Assembly (NCBI RefSeq): GCF_001278075.1
Contig: NZ_CP011340.1
Location: 2,418,001-2,482,000 of the forward strand
DNA length: 64,000 bases
Direction of reading: 5' to 3'
DNA from: Streptomyces pristinaespiralis
GTDB lineage: Bacteria > Actinomycetota > Actinomycetes > Streptomycetales > Streptomycetaceae
The notes under the pieces are model-generated. The model was not told the origin of the DNA, made no database searches, and saw only the letters and a list, made by a program, of their open reading frames with translations. How positions within the stretch are numbered: the first letter of the stretch is position 1; each line of letters starts with the position of its first letter. The position numbers were made by a program, and so were the translations under genes. Positions 42,327 through 54,191 of this stretch are shown here, piece by piece.

Positions 42327-43937
42327 TCAGTCGAGCAGCCGCCCCGAGTCCATCCGGCGGACCTGTCCGTCGAAGCGCCGGCGCAGCAGACGGTCGTGGG
42401 AGACGACCACCAGCGCGCCTGTCCACCGGGACAGGGCCTCCTCCAGATCCTCGACAAGGCCGAGTGCGAGATGGTTGGCCGGCTCGTCGAGCAGCAGCAG
42501 GTCCGCCGGCCGGGCCAGGAGCCGGGCCAGGGCCAGCCGCCGGCGCTGCCCGGCGGAGAGGGATCCCACGGCGATGCGCAGGTCCCGTGGGCGGAAGAGC
42601 CCGTAGGACAGCAGCAGTTCCGCGGAGTCCTCCTCGGCGAGCGCGAGGCCCCGCCGGAAGACCTCGAGAAGAGGCTCGGCCGGCCGGTTCACTGGAATCT
42701 CCTGGGCGAGGAAGCCCGTCCTTCCTCTGCGTGTCACAGATCCGGTGTCCGGCTCGATCAGCCCGGCCATGACCCGTAGCAGGGTGGACTTCCCGGCGCC
42801 GTTACCGCCGTGGATCAGGAGCTTCTGCCCGGCCCCGACGCTGAGCCCGTCGACCGAGAGCCTGTCTCCCACGCGCACGCCGGACAGGGTGACGAGCTCG
42901 CCCGACGCGGCGCCCGACACCGGCCCCGCGGTGAACAGCAGCGGCTCCGGGGGCTTCGCGACCGGCTCCTCCCGGAGTCTGCGCAGCCGCTCCTGGGCGT
43001 TGCGGATGCGCCCGGAGACGGAGGCCTGGACCCTTCCGCCGGCCCGGTCGTAGGCCATTTTGTTGTTGTCCTTGATGGACCGGCCGACGGCGACGCCGTG
43101 GGCCGTGGTGTTCGCGAAGACTTCCAGCCGCGCCACCTCCTCGGTCCACTCCTCGTACGCCTGCTCCCAGCGCCGGCGAGCGGCTGCCTGTTCGGCACGG
43201 AAGCCCGCGTAGCCGCCGCCGTAGCGCACGACGGCGCAGCGGTCGGCGTCCACCTCGATGACCGCGGTGGCGACACGCTCCAGGAAGGTGCGGTCGTGCG
43301 AGACGGCGATCACCGTCCCGGTGTGGTTGAGCAGTGTGCTCTCGAGCCAGTCGAGCGCGTGCTCGTCCAGGTGGTTCGTCGGCTCGTCGAGCAGCATCAC
43401 CTCGGGAGCCGCCGCAACGAGACAGGCGAGGCCGAGTCGTGCCTGTTCGCCTCCGGACAGGCTGCCGAGGATGCGATCGCGGTCGACGTGGGCGATGCCC
43501 AGGCCGTTCATGGCCTTGTCGACACGGGCGTCGGCCTCGTATCCCCCGCGGAGCTCGAAGGCGGTGAGCAGATCGCCGTACTCGTCGAGCACACCCTGCT
43601 CGGCCGATCCGAGGTCGGCTTCCAACTCGCGCAGCCTCGCTTCCATGGAACGCAGTTCGGCGAGAGCGGCGTCCACGGCTTCACCGACCGTGCTCGCGGG
43701 CGGTAACGCAGGAGTCTGGGCCAGATGGCCCGCCCCGTTCTCGGCAACGGTGATCACCTCGCCGTCGTCCGGCCGCTCGATGCCGGCCAGCAGGCGCAGA
43801 AGGGTCGACTTCCCCGCCCCGTTCTCCCCGACGATGCCGATCCGCTCGCCCGGACGCACTGTCAGGGAGACGTCGTCGAGCAGCAGCCTGTCGCCACGGG
43901 ACAGGGTCACTCCGCGCAGGGAGATCTGAGTGGGCAA
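42327..43937 (-). CDS. ABC-F family ATPase (possible ribosome-protection antibiotic resistance)
   Basis: A 536-residue soluble protein with two ABC domains and no membrane segment. Domain 1: GENGAGKST, LSGGEQARLGLA, LLDEPTNHLD. Domain 2: GGNGAGKST, LSAGQRRRLALARLL, LLLDEPANHLA. The inter-domain linker carries the charged helical region (about 240-310). ABC-F proteins bind the ribosomal E site; several Streptomyces members protect from macrolide, lincosamide or nucleoside drugs. The GTG at 43943 overlaps the GGAGG, so I chose the TTG six bases later. A divergent TetR gene and shared operator half-sites suggest drug induction. Confidence 0.86.
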   Translation of the reverse strand: MPTQISLRGVTLSRGDRLLLDDVSLTVRPGERIGIVGENGAGKSTLLRLLAGIERPDDGEVITVAENGAGHLAQTPALPPASTVGEAVDAALAELRSMEARLRELEADLGSAEQGVLDEYGDLLTAFELRGGYEADARVDKAMNGLGIAHVDRDRILGSLSGGEQARLGLACLVAAAPEVMLLDEPTNHLDEHALDWLESTLLNHTGTVIAVSHDRTFLERVATAVIEVDADRCAVVRYGGGYAGFRAEQAAARRRWEQAYEEWTEEVARLEVFANTTAHGVAVGRSIKDNNKMAYDRAGGRVQASVSGRIRNAQERLRRLREEPVAKPPEPLLFTAGPVSGAASGELVTLSGVRVGDRLSVDGLSVGAGQKLLIHGGNGAGKSTLLRVMAGLIEPDTGSVTRRGRTGFLAQEIPVNRPAEPLLEVFRRGLALAEEDSAELLLSYGLFRPRDLRIAVGSLSAGQRRRLALARLLARPADLLLLDEPANHLALGLVEDLEEALSRWTGALVVVSHDRLLRRRFDGQVRRMDSGRLLD

Positions 43938-43957
43938 GTGCACCTCCGGCCGGGTTC

Positions 43958-43979
43958 TAACGCAACGGTTGTCGCGTTA
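43958..43979. promoter_or_regulatory. Operator palindrome for the ABC-F/TetR pair (site 1)
   Basis: TAACGCAACGGTTGTCGCGTTA: near-perfect 22-base inverted repeat, immediately upstream of the ABC-F gene. Confidence 0.7.
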
Positions 43980-44006
43980 CGAGCAGTGTGGCACACTCGA
44001 ATCCCC

Positions 44007-44029
44007 TAACGCAACGGGAGTAGCAATTG
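44007..44029. promoter_or_regulatory. Operator half-site for the ABC-F/TetR pair (site 2)
   Basis: TAACGCAACGG (44007-44017) repeats the left arm of site 1 exactly, 49 bases away, and is followed by a degraded right arm (GCAATTG). It overlaps the ribosome-binding site and TTG start of the TetR gene. Confidence 0.55.
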
Positions 44030-44671
44030 ACTGAATCAGGGTCCGCCCCAGGCACACTCCGCCCCGGCGGCCGAACCGCCCGCACCCGGGCCGCGGTCCG
44101 CGACGCCGTCCTCACGGGCCTGGGCGAACACGGCTACCCCGGCCTCACCGTCGAATACGTCGCCGAGCACTCGGGCGTGCACAAGACGACCCTCTACCGG
44201 CGCTGGGGAGGCATCGAAGGTCTCCTCGCCGACACGCTCGACCTGGCCGGCGAGGACGACTGGAGCCCACCGGACACAGGAAGCCTTGAAGGAGACCTGC
44301 GGGCGCTGGCACGCGAAGCGGCCGACTCCTTCACCGACCCCGGACAGGCGGCGGCCCCCACCGCGATCATCGCCGCGGCCTTCCAGTCCCGGCGCGCCGC
44401 AGACGCGCTGCACGCCTTCTACGCGGAGCGGTTCTCCCGCTGCGAGAGAGTCGTGCACCGGGCGGTGGAGCGCGGGGAGGCCCCGGCGGGGACCGACGCG
44501 GGGGCCGTCGTCCGCGCCGTCAGCGCGCCGCTGTACTTCCGACTCTTCATCACCCGCGAGCCGATCGATCCGGCGCTCGCCGACCAGTCGGCCACCGCCG
44601 TCCTCGCGGCGGTCCGGGCGGGCGCCTTTGCCTCGGCCCGGGCGGCAGGCCGGCCGGTCATGAGCGGCTGA
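44027..44671 (+). CDS. TetR-family regulator, divergent to the ABC-F gene
   Basis: A 214-residue repressor. HTH: AAVRDAVLTGLGEHGYPGLTVEYVAEHSGVHKTTLYRRWGGIEGLL. The C-terminal ligand domain (TetR_C_11-like) is Ala-rich. TTG at 44027 has GGGAG six bases upstream. The gene ends at the base adjacent to the stop of the convergent YdbC-like gene. Likely controls the ABC-F gene. Confidence 0.88.
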   Translation: MTESGSAPGTLRPGGRTARTRAAVRDAVLTGLGEHGYPGLTVEYVAEHSGVHKTTLYRRWGGIEGLLADTLDLAGEDDWSPPDTGSLEGDLRALAREAADSFTDPGQAAAPTAIIAAAFQSRRAADALHAFYAERFSRCERVVHRAVERGEAPAGTDAGAVVRAVSAPLYFRLFITREPIDPALADQSATAVLAAVRAGAFASARAAGRPVMSG

Positions 44672-45277
44672 TCACACCGTCCAGGACGGCTCGAGCTCCA
44701 CGACGTCGCCGGCGAGCGCCACGACATCGGTCTGCGTCTGGGCGCGCAGCAGCAACCGCTCTATGCGCTCGTCGCGGTATTTCCCGTGCTCTGCCGACGA
44801 CAACCACATCGACATCACCAGGAACTCACAGCCGGGCGCCTCCCCGAAGACCCCGCGCACCATCCCCGGCGACCCGGCCATGGCCGGGTTCCACACCTTC
44901 TCCTGCATCAGGGAGTAGTGCTCGACCCTGTCCTCACGCACCTTGCAGTGCGCCACCCTGACCACGTCGGCGTCCGTGAACCGCGGCTCGAACCCGGTCT
45001 TGACGTCGAAGCGGTAGTCGAAAAGCTTGGCCTGTATGTCCTTGTAGGTGCCCGACTGCCCGGCCGCGAGACGGTCGTGGGAGCGGGCCATGAAGGAGTC
45101 GTAGAAGGCCCGGGTCTCCCAGAAGGCGAAGACATGGGCCACGTTCGGCCGTAGTCTGCTCCACCCTCCGCCCTGTCCCCTGAATCCTGGCTCACCCGGC
45201 AGCCCCGCCCATTTCCGCTGCCCGCGTTCGAACCCTCGACGGTCCACCACCGTGCAGCGAATCCACTTGACCAGCAC
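44672..45277 (-). CDS. YdbC-like / DUF4937 family protein
   Basis: A 201-residue protein made of two ferredoxin-like (dimeric alpha-beta barrel) halves: LVKWIRCTVVDRRGFERGQRKW, FAFWETRAFYDSFMARSHD, and then VVRVAHCKVREDRVEHYSLMQEKVWNPAM. I recognise the DUF4937 pattern from YdbC proteins; no activity is established. The start is GTG at 45277. Its stop begins at the base right after the TetR stop, with no room for a separate terminator between them. Confidence 0.7.
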   Translation of the reverse strand: MLVKWIRCTVVDRRGFERGQRKWAGLPGEPGFRGQGGGWSRLRPNVAHVFAFWETRAFYDSFMARSHDRLAAGQSGTYKDIQAKLFDYRFDVKTGFEPRFTDADVVRVAHCKVREDRVEHYSLMQEKVWNPAMAGSPGMVRGVFGEAPGCEFLVMSMWLSSAEHGKYRDERIERLLLRAQTQTDVVALAGDVVELEPSWTV

Positions 45278-45414
45278 CGCGCCATCGTACGGCGCGAAAC
45301 GTGGCCCCGGTCACTCTCCGCGTCAGTCCGTCCTCCCACGGCGATCACCACGTCCGACGGGACGGTGTGCCCTGTGCGTTCACGCCGTACCGCACGCCGC
45401 CCGCGACCCCCACA

Positions 45415-46383
45415 ATGATCAGCATGACCGACCTGCACACCAACCCGCTCTTCCACCGCCTCCGGTCCGCCGAGCGCATCCTCGTCGCCGGCGCCGGCGG
45501 CGGATTCGACGTGTACGCAGGCCTGCCGATCGCCCTCTCCCTGCGCCACCAGGGCAAAGAAGTCCATCTGGCCAACCTCACGTTCAGCGCCACCGAGGGG
45601 CTGCCTCTGGACGCGTGGCTCGCCCCCGACGTTGCGGTGATCGGCCCCGACACGGCACCGCACCAGACCTATTTCCCTGAGCGCTCGCTGGCCCGTTGGC
45701 TCGCGACCCATGGGTACCCCGACACGGTTCACGCCCTCTCCCGCGTGGGCGTCCAGCCGCTGCGTGCCGCCTACCGTGCGCTGATCGAGCGGTACGACAT
45801 CGACGCGGTCGTGCTCGTCGACGGAGGCACGGACATCCTGATGCGGGGCGACGAGTCGGGGCTCGGCACCCCTGAGGAAGACATGACCAGCGTCGCCGCC
45901 GTGCACGGCATCGAGGGTCCTGAACGCCTCGTGGTGTCCGTGGGCTTCGGCGTCGACGCGTACCACGGTGTCAGCCATGGACTCGTGCTCGAGAACATCG
46001 CGGCGCTCGAGACCGACGGCGCGTACCTCGGTGCCTTCTCCGTGTCGCGCGCCACCCGCGAAGGCGCCCTTTTCCTGGACGCCGTGGCCCACGCCCAGGC
46101 CACCACGCCTGATCACCCCAGCATCGTGAACGGCTCCATAGCCGCCGCCGTGCGGGGTGGCTTCGGAGACGTCCAGTTCACGGCCCGCACCCGAGGCAGC
46201 GAACTCTTCATCAATCCTCTGATGTCGATCTGTTTCGTCTTCGAACTCGAGGGAATCGCTCGGCGCTGCCTGTACCTGGACCGGATCGAACACACACATC
46301 TGATCCGCCAGGTCAGCAGTGAGATCGCGGCATTCCGCGACGAGGTGGTGCGCCAGCGGCCGCCTCGCCGCATCCCGCACTGA
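45415..46383 (+). CDS. DUF1152 domain-containing protein
   Basis: A 322-residue cytoplasmic protein. The N-terminal glycine-rich loop ILVAGAGGGFDVYAGLPIALSLRHQGKEVHLANL looks like a nucleotide- or cofactor-binding Rossmann-type start. Further conserved-looking segments are VVLVDGGTDILMRGDESGLG and GVSHGLVLENIAAL. The family is widespread in bacteria with unknown function. The start is uncertain: ATGs at 45415 and 45424 both lack a strong ribosome-binding site. It is not obviously in an operon. Confidence 0.8.
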   Translation: MISMTDLHTNPLFHRLRSAERILVAGAGGGFDVYAGLPIALSLRHQGKEVHLANLTFSATEGLPLDAWLAPDVAVIGPDTAPHQTYFPERSLARWLATHGYPDTVHALSRVGVQPLRAAYRALIERYDIDAVVLVDGGTDILMRGDESGLGTPEEDMTSVAAVHGIEGPERLVVSVGFGVDAYHGVSHGLVLENIAALETDGAYLGAFSVSRATREGALFLDAVAHAQATTPDHPSIVNGSIAAAVRGGFGDVQFTARTRGSELFINPLMSICFVFELEGIARRCLYLDRIEHTHLIRQVSSEIAAFRDEVVRQRPPRRIPH

Positions 46384-46438
46384 GCGGATACGGTCAACGA
46401 ACGCATTTCATCCGGCAGTTACGGGGAAGGAAAAAGCG

Positions 46439-46969
46439 GTGAGCAGCCTCAACAAGGGCGTCCGGAAGGCGGAGGTGACCCTCAGGTGGGATCCGAGTCC
46501 GCTGGGACAGCCGCCCCATGACCTCGACATCGTGGCCGCGACGTACTCCGCTCGGGCGCCGTTCGGTGAGCCGGCGTACGTCGTGCACTTCGACAGCCGC
46601 TCGCCCGACGGCACGATCATCCTGACCAGGGAGAGCAAGACGGGACAGGGCTTCGGGGCCGACGAGGTCATGACTCTCGAGTTCGACCGGCTGGCGGCGG
46701 AGTACGGCCGTGTCGTCCTCGGCGTGGTGATCCAGCAGCGCAGCGGGCGCACGGTGTTCGGTGATGTCGCGAACGCCTCGGTACGGGTCCTGGAGGGGCA
46801 CCAGGAGATCGGGCAGCACGACTTCGCCGCCGTCGCAGGCTCCACGGCGGCCAAGGTGGGCGAGTTCGTGCGCGGCGAGTCGGGGGACTGGGCGTTCAGC
46901 GACTCGCTCGTCGGCTTCGACGCCGACCCTCAGGCCTTCGTCACGGTGATGGGCGACCCCACCCCCTGA
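46439..46969 (+). CDS. TerD-family (tellurite/stress) protein
   Basis: A 176-residue TerD-like protein (calcium-binding stress protein fold). Characteristic segments: AEVTLRWDPSP, HDLDIVAATYS with the acidic calcium ligands, GADEVMTLEFDRLAAEYGRVVLGVVI, and RVLEGHQEIGQHDFAAVAGSTAAKVGEFVRG. The family is linked to tellurite and oxidative stress, and in Streptomyces to calcium-dependent development. GTG has GAAGGA eight bases upstream. It is convergent with nrdJ. Confidence 0.85.
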   Translation: MSSLNKGVRKAEVTLRWDPSPLGQPPHDLDIVAATYSARAPFGEPAYVVHFDSRSPDGTIILTRESKTGQGFGADEVMTLEFDRLAAEYGRVVLGVVIQQRSGRTVFGDVANASVRVLEGHQEIGQHDFAAVAGSTAAKVGEFVRGESGDWAFSDSLVGFDADPQAFVTVMGDPTP

Positions 46970-47055
46970 CCAGGTGATGGGCGACCCCCTCAACCTGTGC
47001 CCGTCCTCCGACGGGCAGCCAACGGCAGAGGGGCGCACAGCAGAAGAGGGCACGC

Positions 47056-47088
47056 AGAAGGGGACCGGCCGATGGCCGGTCCCCTTCT
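47056..47088. terminator. Bidirectional hairpin terminator between terD-like gene and nrdJ
   Basis: A 15-bp perfect stem (AGAAGGGGACCGGCC / GGCCGGTCCCCTTCT) with a GAT loop. Confidence 0.88.
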
Positions 47089-47154
47089 CAACCGCTGATC
47101 AGCTCCGTGCGCGGCTGCACGCCGGATGCCGCTTCGACGTGGCGCCGCCCAGGG

Positions 47155-50049
<2,895 letters not shown>

Positions 50050-50215
50050 GCCGCCTCCCATATACGGGCAAAAACGCCCTGAAGTGCCCAGATCTTCCCG
50101 GGGCACGGTTTGTGTCTGTTGCTCTGACGCCACGCACAGCGCCCACGAGCAGGTCATTTGCCGCCTGAGCCGGTCGGCGGGCCCTGCGGGGCCCTCTCCG
50201 TCCAGCTTCTGCCGA

Positions 50216-50728
50216 TCAGTCGGCGGCGGTGGCGGGCACGGGGACCTCTGCGGCCCCGCGACCCCCGCCCTCCTCAGCAGGAGGCCGCCCGTCGCGGAGC
50301 TCCGCGATGGCGGCCTCGAAGTCTTCGAGTGAGTCGAACGCCCGGTAGACGGACGCGAAGCGCAGGTAGGCGACGAGGTCGAGCTCCTGCAGCGGGCCCA
50401 GTATGGCCAGCCCCACGTCGTGGGTGGTCAGTTCGGCGCTGCCGGTGGCGCGCACCGCCTCCTCGACCCGCTGGCCGAGCTGGGCGAGAGCGTCCTCGGT
50501 GACCGGACGGCCCTGGCACGCCTTGCGCACGCCGGAGATGACCTTGGTGCGGCTGAAAGGCTCGGTCACGCCGCTGCGCTTGATCACCATGAGTGATGCG
50601 GTCTCGACCGTCGTGAAGCGGCGGGCGCAGTCCGGACACTGCCGGCGCCGCCGGATCGCCGTTCCGTCGTCGGTGGTGCGACTGTCGACGACTCGACTGT
50701 CGGGATGCCTGCAGAAAGGACAGTGCAT
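50216..50728 (-). CDS. nrdR: Transcriptional repressor NrdR
   Basis: A 170-residue repressor of ribonucleotide reductase genes. The zinc ribbon is C3, C6, C31, C34. An ATP-cone domain follows from about residue 46 ([28 protein letters not shown]). When dATP is bound it represses nrd promoters. The C-terminal 20 residues are Gly/Ala-rich. ATG at 50728 is preceded by GGAGGGG. It is cotranscribed with nrdJ. Two NrdR boxes with the correct phasing lie upstream at 50841-50886. Confidence 0.96.
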   Translation of the reverse strand: MHCPFCRHPDSRVVDSRTTDDGTAIRRRRQCPDCARRFTTVETASLMVIKRSGVTEPFSRTKVISGVRKACQGRPVTEDALAQLGQRVEEAVRATGSAELTTHDVGLAILGPLQELDLVAYLRFASVYRAFDSLEDFEAAIAELRDGRPPAEEGGGRGAAEVPVPATAAD

Positions 50729-50840
50729 GGCCCCCAACCCCTCCTTCACAGCACGACCGAATAGCCCCTGGAGGCCGGATTCCAGCCCTTCGAAGCAGCC
50801 CCAAGCATAGGCGATGCCCTCGACCTCGGAGCACCAGGGA

Positions 50841-50856
50841 CACAACTTCTGGGTGG
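50841..50856. promoter_or_regulatory. NrdR box 1
   Basis: CACAACTTCTGGGTGG aligns with box 2 (ACAACTTCTGGG versus ACTAGATCTGGG). The offset between the two boxes is 31 bases, three helical turns, as for known NrdR box pairs. Confidence 0.65.
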
Positions 50857-50870
50857 CGAACCCAATCCAA

Positions 50871-50886
50871 CCACTAGATCTGGGGG
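50871..50886. promoter_or_regulatory. NrdR box 2
   Basis: CCACTAGATCTGGGGG, with the AGATCT core typical of Streptomyces NrdR boxes, 31 bases from box 1 and 143 bases before nrdR. Confidence 0.75.
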
Positions 50887-51218
50887 TTCGCCGCACACAA
50901 CGGTCGCTACGCGTGTCGCGCCGGGCCTCGCCGCGCGAGGGTGCGGGAGCGTCGCTGCACGGACCGTATCGGCCGCCGTACGCAGCGCACGGGGCGGCAC
51001 CGAGGAACGGCGGCGGAGGGCGACACGGGCGCGCCGCATCACGGTTCAGGGACCAGGGGAATGCAAAGATGCAACGGCCTCACCGGACCCCGCCGCGACT
51101 GCCGCCGACGGCGAAGGCTACCGTGACGACACAGCGCAACGGCCCACCGCTCCAGGTTCGATCGTTCGCACATACACCCAGCAGAATGCCCAGGTAAGGC
51201 AATCTGCAATTTTTCACT

Positions 51219-51234
51219 CGAACGTGTGTTTGGC
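51219..51234. promoter_or_regulatory. LexA-binding SOS box of lexA
   Basis: TCGAACGTGTGTTTGG matches the actinobacterial SOS box TCGAAC-N4-GTTCGA with two mismatches in the right arm, 61 bases before the lexA start. Confidence 0.75.
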
Positions 51235-51294
51235 GCAACCTTTCGAAAGCAACTACCGTTGTCAAACTAGGGAGACCATTCGAGAGGGGCCGAC

Positions 51295-52080
51295 GTGACC
51301 ACCACCGCCGACAGTGCCACCATCACTGCCCAGGACCGCTCACAGAGCCGATTCGAGCCGGTGCAAGCCATGAATGACGCAGCCACGACCCCGGAGGGGG
51401 CCAAGCCCGGCCGCTCGCTGCCCGGCCGACCTCCCGGCATCCGGGCGGACAGCTCCGGGCTCACGGACCGGCAGCGGCGCGTCATCGAGGTGATCCGCGA
51501 CTCCGTCCAGCGTCGGGGATACCCGCCGTCGATGCGGGAGATCGGCCAGGCGGTCGGACTGTCGAGCACCTCGTCGGTGGCGCACCAGCTCATGGCCTTG
51601 GAGCGGAAGGGTTTCCTGCGCAGGGACCCGCACCGTCCCCGGGCGTACGAGGTCCGCGGCTCCGACCAGCCCAGTAGCCAGCCCACGGACACCACCGGCA
51701 AGCCCGCCGCCTCGTACGTCCCCCTGGTCGGCCGCATCGCGGCCGGTGGCCCCATCCTCGCCGAGGAGTCCGTCGAGGACGTCTTCCCCCTCCCCCGCCA
51801 GCTCGTCGGCGACGGTGAGCTCTTCGTCCTGAAGGTCGTCGGCGACTCGATGATCGAAGCCGCGATCTGCGACGGGGACTGGGTGACCGTGCGACGCCAG
51901 CCCGTCGCGGAGAACGGCGACATCGTGGCGGCCATGCTCGACGGCGAGGCCACGGTCAAGCGCTTCAAGCGGGAGAACGGCCATGTCTGGCTCCTCCCCC
52001 ACAACGCCGCCTACCAGCCCATCCCCGGCGACGAGGCGACCATCCTCGGCAAGGTGGTGGCGGTGCTGCGGCGGGTGTGA
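51295..52080 (+). CDS. lexA: SOS repressor LexA
   Basis: A 261-residue LexA. Residues 55-125 are the winged helix ([45 protein letters not shown]). The self-cleavage site is A150-G151, the nucleophile S185 (VVGDSMIEA) and the general base K222 (TVKRFKRE). RecA filaments trigger its autocleavage after DNA damage. The long acidic/Thr-rich N-terminus is usual in Streptomyces. GTG follows AGAGGGG by five bases. A LexA box precedes the gene, giving autoregulation. Confidence 0.96.
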   Translation: MTTTADSATITAQDRSQSRFEPVQAMNDAATTPEGAKPGRSLPGRPPGIRADSSGLTDRQRRVIEVIRDSVQRRGYPPSMREIGQAVGLSSTSSVAHQLMALERKGFLRRDPHRPRAYEVRGSDQPSSQPTDTTGKPAASYVPLVGRIAAGGPILAEESVEDVFPLPRQLVGDGELFVLKVVGDSMIEAAICDGDWVTVRRQPVAENGDIVAAMLDGEATVKRFKRENGHVWLLPHNAAYQPIPGDEATILGKVVAVLRRV

Positions 52081-52102
52081 TCACACCCGCCGGCCCCAGA
52101 CC

Positions 52103-52137
52103 GGACCCCGGGATCCACTGCGCCGGTCCCGGGGTCC
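52103..52137. terminator. Bidirectional hairpin terminator between lexA and the DinG-like gene
   Basis: An 11-bp perfect stem (GGACCCCGGGA / TCCCGGGGTCC) with a 13-base loop. Confidence 0.8.
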
Positions 52138-52168
52138 TGCATGTCTGCAAGTAGGACCGCGTCGGCTC

Positions 52169-54139
52169 CTACTTCCCGTCCTGCTTCGCAGCTGCGTCGA
52201 TGGCGGCCAGCGAGCGTCGTACCTGATTGCGATCCGTCGTGTACCAGAAGTCGGGCAACGAGGCGCGCAGGTAGCTTCCGTAGCGGGCGTTCGCCAGCCG
52301 CGGATCGAGCACCGCGACCACACCCCGGTCCCCTGTGGCACGTACCAGCCGGCCCGCGCCCTGAGCCATCAGCAGCGCGGCGTGGGTCGCGGCCACAGCC
52401 ATGAATCCGTTGCCGCCCGCCTCCTCGACCGCCTTCTGGCGGGCGCTCATCAGCGGGTCGTCCGGGCGCGGGAACGGGATCCGGTCCATGACGACGAGCT
52501 GACACCCCGGTCCAGGCACATCCACGCCCTGCCAGAGCGAGAGCGTGCCGAACAGACACGTCTCCGCGTCCCCGGCGAACGTTTTGATCAACTCGCCGAG
52601 GGTCTCCTCGCCCTGCAGCAGGATCGGCTTGTCGAGACGACCGCGGAGCTCCTCCGCCGCGGCCTGGGCGGCCCGCATCGAGGAGAACAGACCGAGCGTC
52701 CGCCCTCCGGCGGCCTCCACCAGCTCGGCGAGCTCGTCCATCATGTCGCCCCTGGAACCTTCACGTCCCGGCGTGGCGAGATGGCGTGCGACGTAGAGGA
52801 TGCCCTGCTTCGGGTAGTCGAAGGGCGACCCGACGTCGAGCCCCTTCCACTGCGGCACGTCCTCTCCCCCGCTGCCTTCGGGCGCAAGGCCCAGTGAGGC
52901 CCCGACACCGTTGAAGTCGCCGCCGAGCTTGAGCGTGGCGGAGGTCAGGACCACAGAGCGCTCGGAGAACAGCTTCTCCCGCAGCAGCCCGGAGACGGAA
53001 AGCGGCGCCACCCGCAGGGACGCCCCGAACCGGTCGTGCCGCTCGTACCAGACCACGTCGTACTCCGAGCCGTTGCTGATCCGCTCGGCGACGGCGTGGA
53101 CGCTCTCGACGGCGGCCAGGGCCTGCTTGCGCACGGCGTTCTCGTCCTGGACCGACTTGTCCCTGGTGGCCCCGATCGCGGTGATCACGGTGCGGGCCGC
53201 GTCCCTCAGCGCCATCAGCGCGTAACCGAGATCTTCCGGGATCTCCTCGAGACGCCCCGGGAGAGCCAGCTCCATGAGCTTCTCGAAGGACTCGGCGGCC
53301 GTCTGGAGAGCGTCCGCCGCTTTCTCGTTGACGAGCTTGGCGGCGCGCCGCACGGCGCGGTTGACCTGGCCGGGGGTGAGCTCGCCGGTGGCGACCCCCG
53401 TGACCCGGGAGACGAGCTCATGGGCCTCGTCGACGATCAGCACCTCGTGCTGGGGCAGCACCGGGGCGCCTTCGATGGCGTCGATCGCGAGCAGGGCGTG
53501 GTTGGTGACGACGACGTCCGCGAGCTTGGCCCGCTCACGCGCCATCTCCGCGAAGCACTCGGCTCCGTACGCGCACTTGGAGGCTCCCAGACACTCGCGA
53601 GAGGAGACGGAGAGCTGGTTCCAGGCCCGGTCGGAGACGCCCGGGGTCAGGTCGTCCCTGTCCCCCGTCTCCGTCTCGTCGGCCCAGTCGCGCATGCGGA
53701 GCAGGTCCTTGCCCAGCTTGCTCGTGGGCGCCGCCGCCTCGAACTGGTCGAAGAGACCTTCGTCGTCGTCCTGGGGCATGCCCTCGTGCAGACGGTGGAG
53801 GCAGAGGTAGTTCGAACGCCCCTTGAGCATGGCGAACTCCGGCCGGCGGCGCAGCAGCGGGTGCAGTGCCTCGACCGTCCGCGGGAGATCACGCTCCACG
53901 AGCTGCCGCTGCAGCGCCAGCGTCGCCGTGGCCACGACCACTCGCTCGCCGTGGGCCAGGGCGGGAACCAGATAGCCGAGCGACTTGCCGGTACCGGTGC
54001 CGGCCTGGACCAGCAGATGGGATTCGTCGTCGATGGCCTCGGCAACGGCCTCGGCCATGGTGACCTGGCCTGGCCGTTCCACCCCGCCGACGGCGGTCAC
54101 GGCGGCGTGGAGGAGCTCGGGGAGGGATGGCTTCGTCAT
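52169..54139 (-). CDS. DinG/XPD-family ATP-dependent DNA helicase
   Basis: A 656-residue superfamily 2 helicase of the iron-sulphur group. Walker A is GTGTGKS (47-53), the DEAH box is in VLIVDEAHELVSRV, and motif VI is QGAGRLVRATGDRG. Between motifs Ia and II, cysteines in NYLCLHRL, ECLGASKCAYGAEC can hold a 4Fe-4S cluster. It unwinds DNA 5' to 3' and handles R-loops and G-quadruplexes by family knowledge. It is convergent with lexA, the neighbour that fits a DNA-damage role. Confidence 0.92.
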   Translation of the reverse strand: MTKPSLPELLHAAVTAVGGVERPGQVTMAEAVAEAIDDESHLLVQAGTGTGKSLGYLVPALAHGERVVVATATLALQRQLVERDLPRTVEALHPLLRRRPEFAMLKGRSNYLCLHRLHEGMPQDDDEGLFDQFEAAAPTSKLGKDLLRMRDWADETETGDRDDLTPGVSDRAWNQLSVSSRECLGASKCAYGAECFAEMARERAKLADVVVTNHALLAIDAIEGAPVLPQHEVLIVDEAHELVSRVTGVATGELTPGQVNRAVRRAAKLVNEKAADALQTAAESFEKLMELALPGRLEEIPEDLGYALMALRDAARTVITAIGATRDKSVQDENAVRKQALAAVESVHAVAERISNGSEYDVVWYERHDRFGASLRVAPLSVSGLLREKLFSERSVVLTSATLKLGGDFNGVGASLGLAPEGSGGEDVPQWKGLDVGSPFDYPKQGILYVARHLATPGREGSRGDMMDELAELVEAAGGRTLGLFSSMRAAQAAAEELRGRLDKPILLQGEETLGELIKTFAGDAETCLFGTLSLWQGVDVPGPGCQLVVMDRIPFPRPDDPLMSARQKAVEEAGGNGFMAVAATHAALLMAQGAGRLVRATGDRGVVAVLDPRLANARYGSYLRASLPDFWYTTDRNQVRRSLAAIDAAAKQDGK

Positions 54140-54191
54140 AGCCCGACCACCCTACGGGGCGCCACCGACAACGGGATCACGCAGCGATGCA

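Larger units (their letters stand above)
50729..51294. other. Divergent promoter region between nrdR and lexA
   Basis: About 570 bases. It holds two NrdR boxes (50841-50886), the nrdR promoter, and a LexA box at 51219-51234 in front of lexA. An A/T-rich stretch at 51190-51280 should contain the lexA promoter. No gene is seen. Confidence 0.7.
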
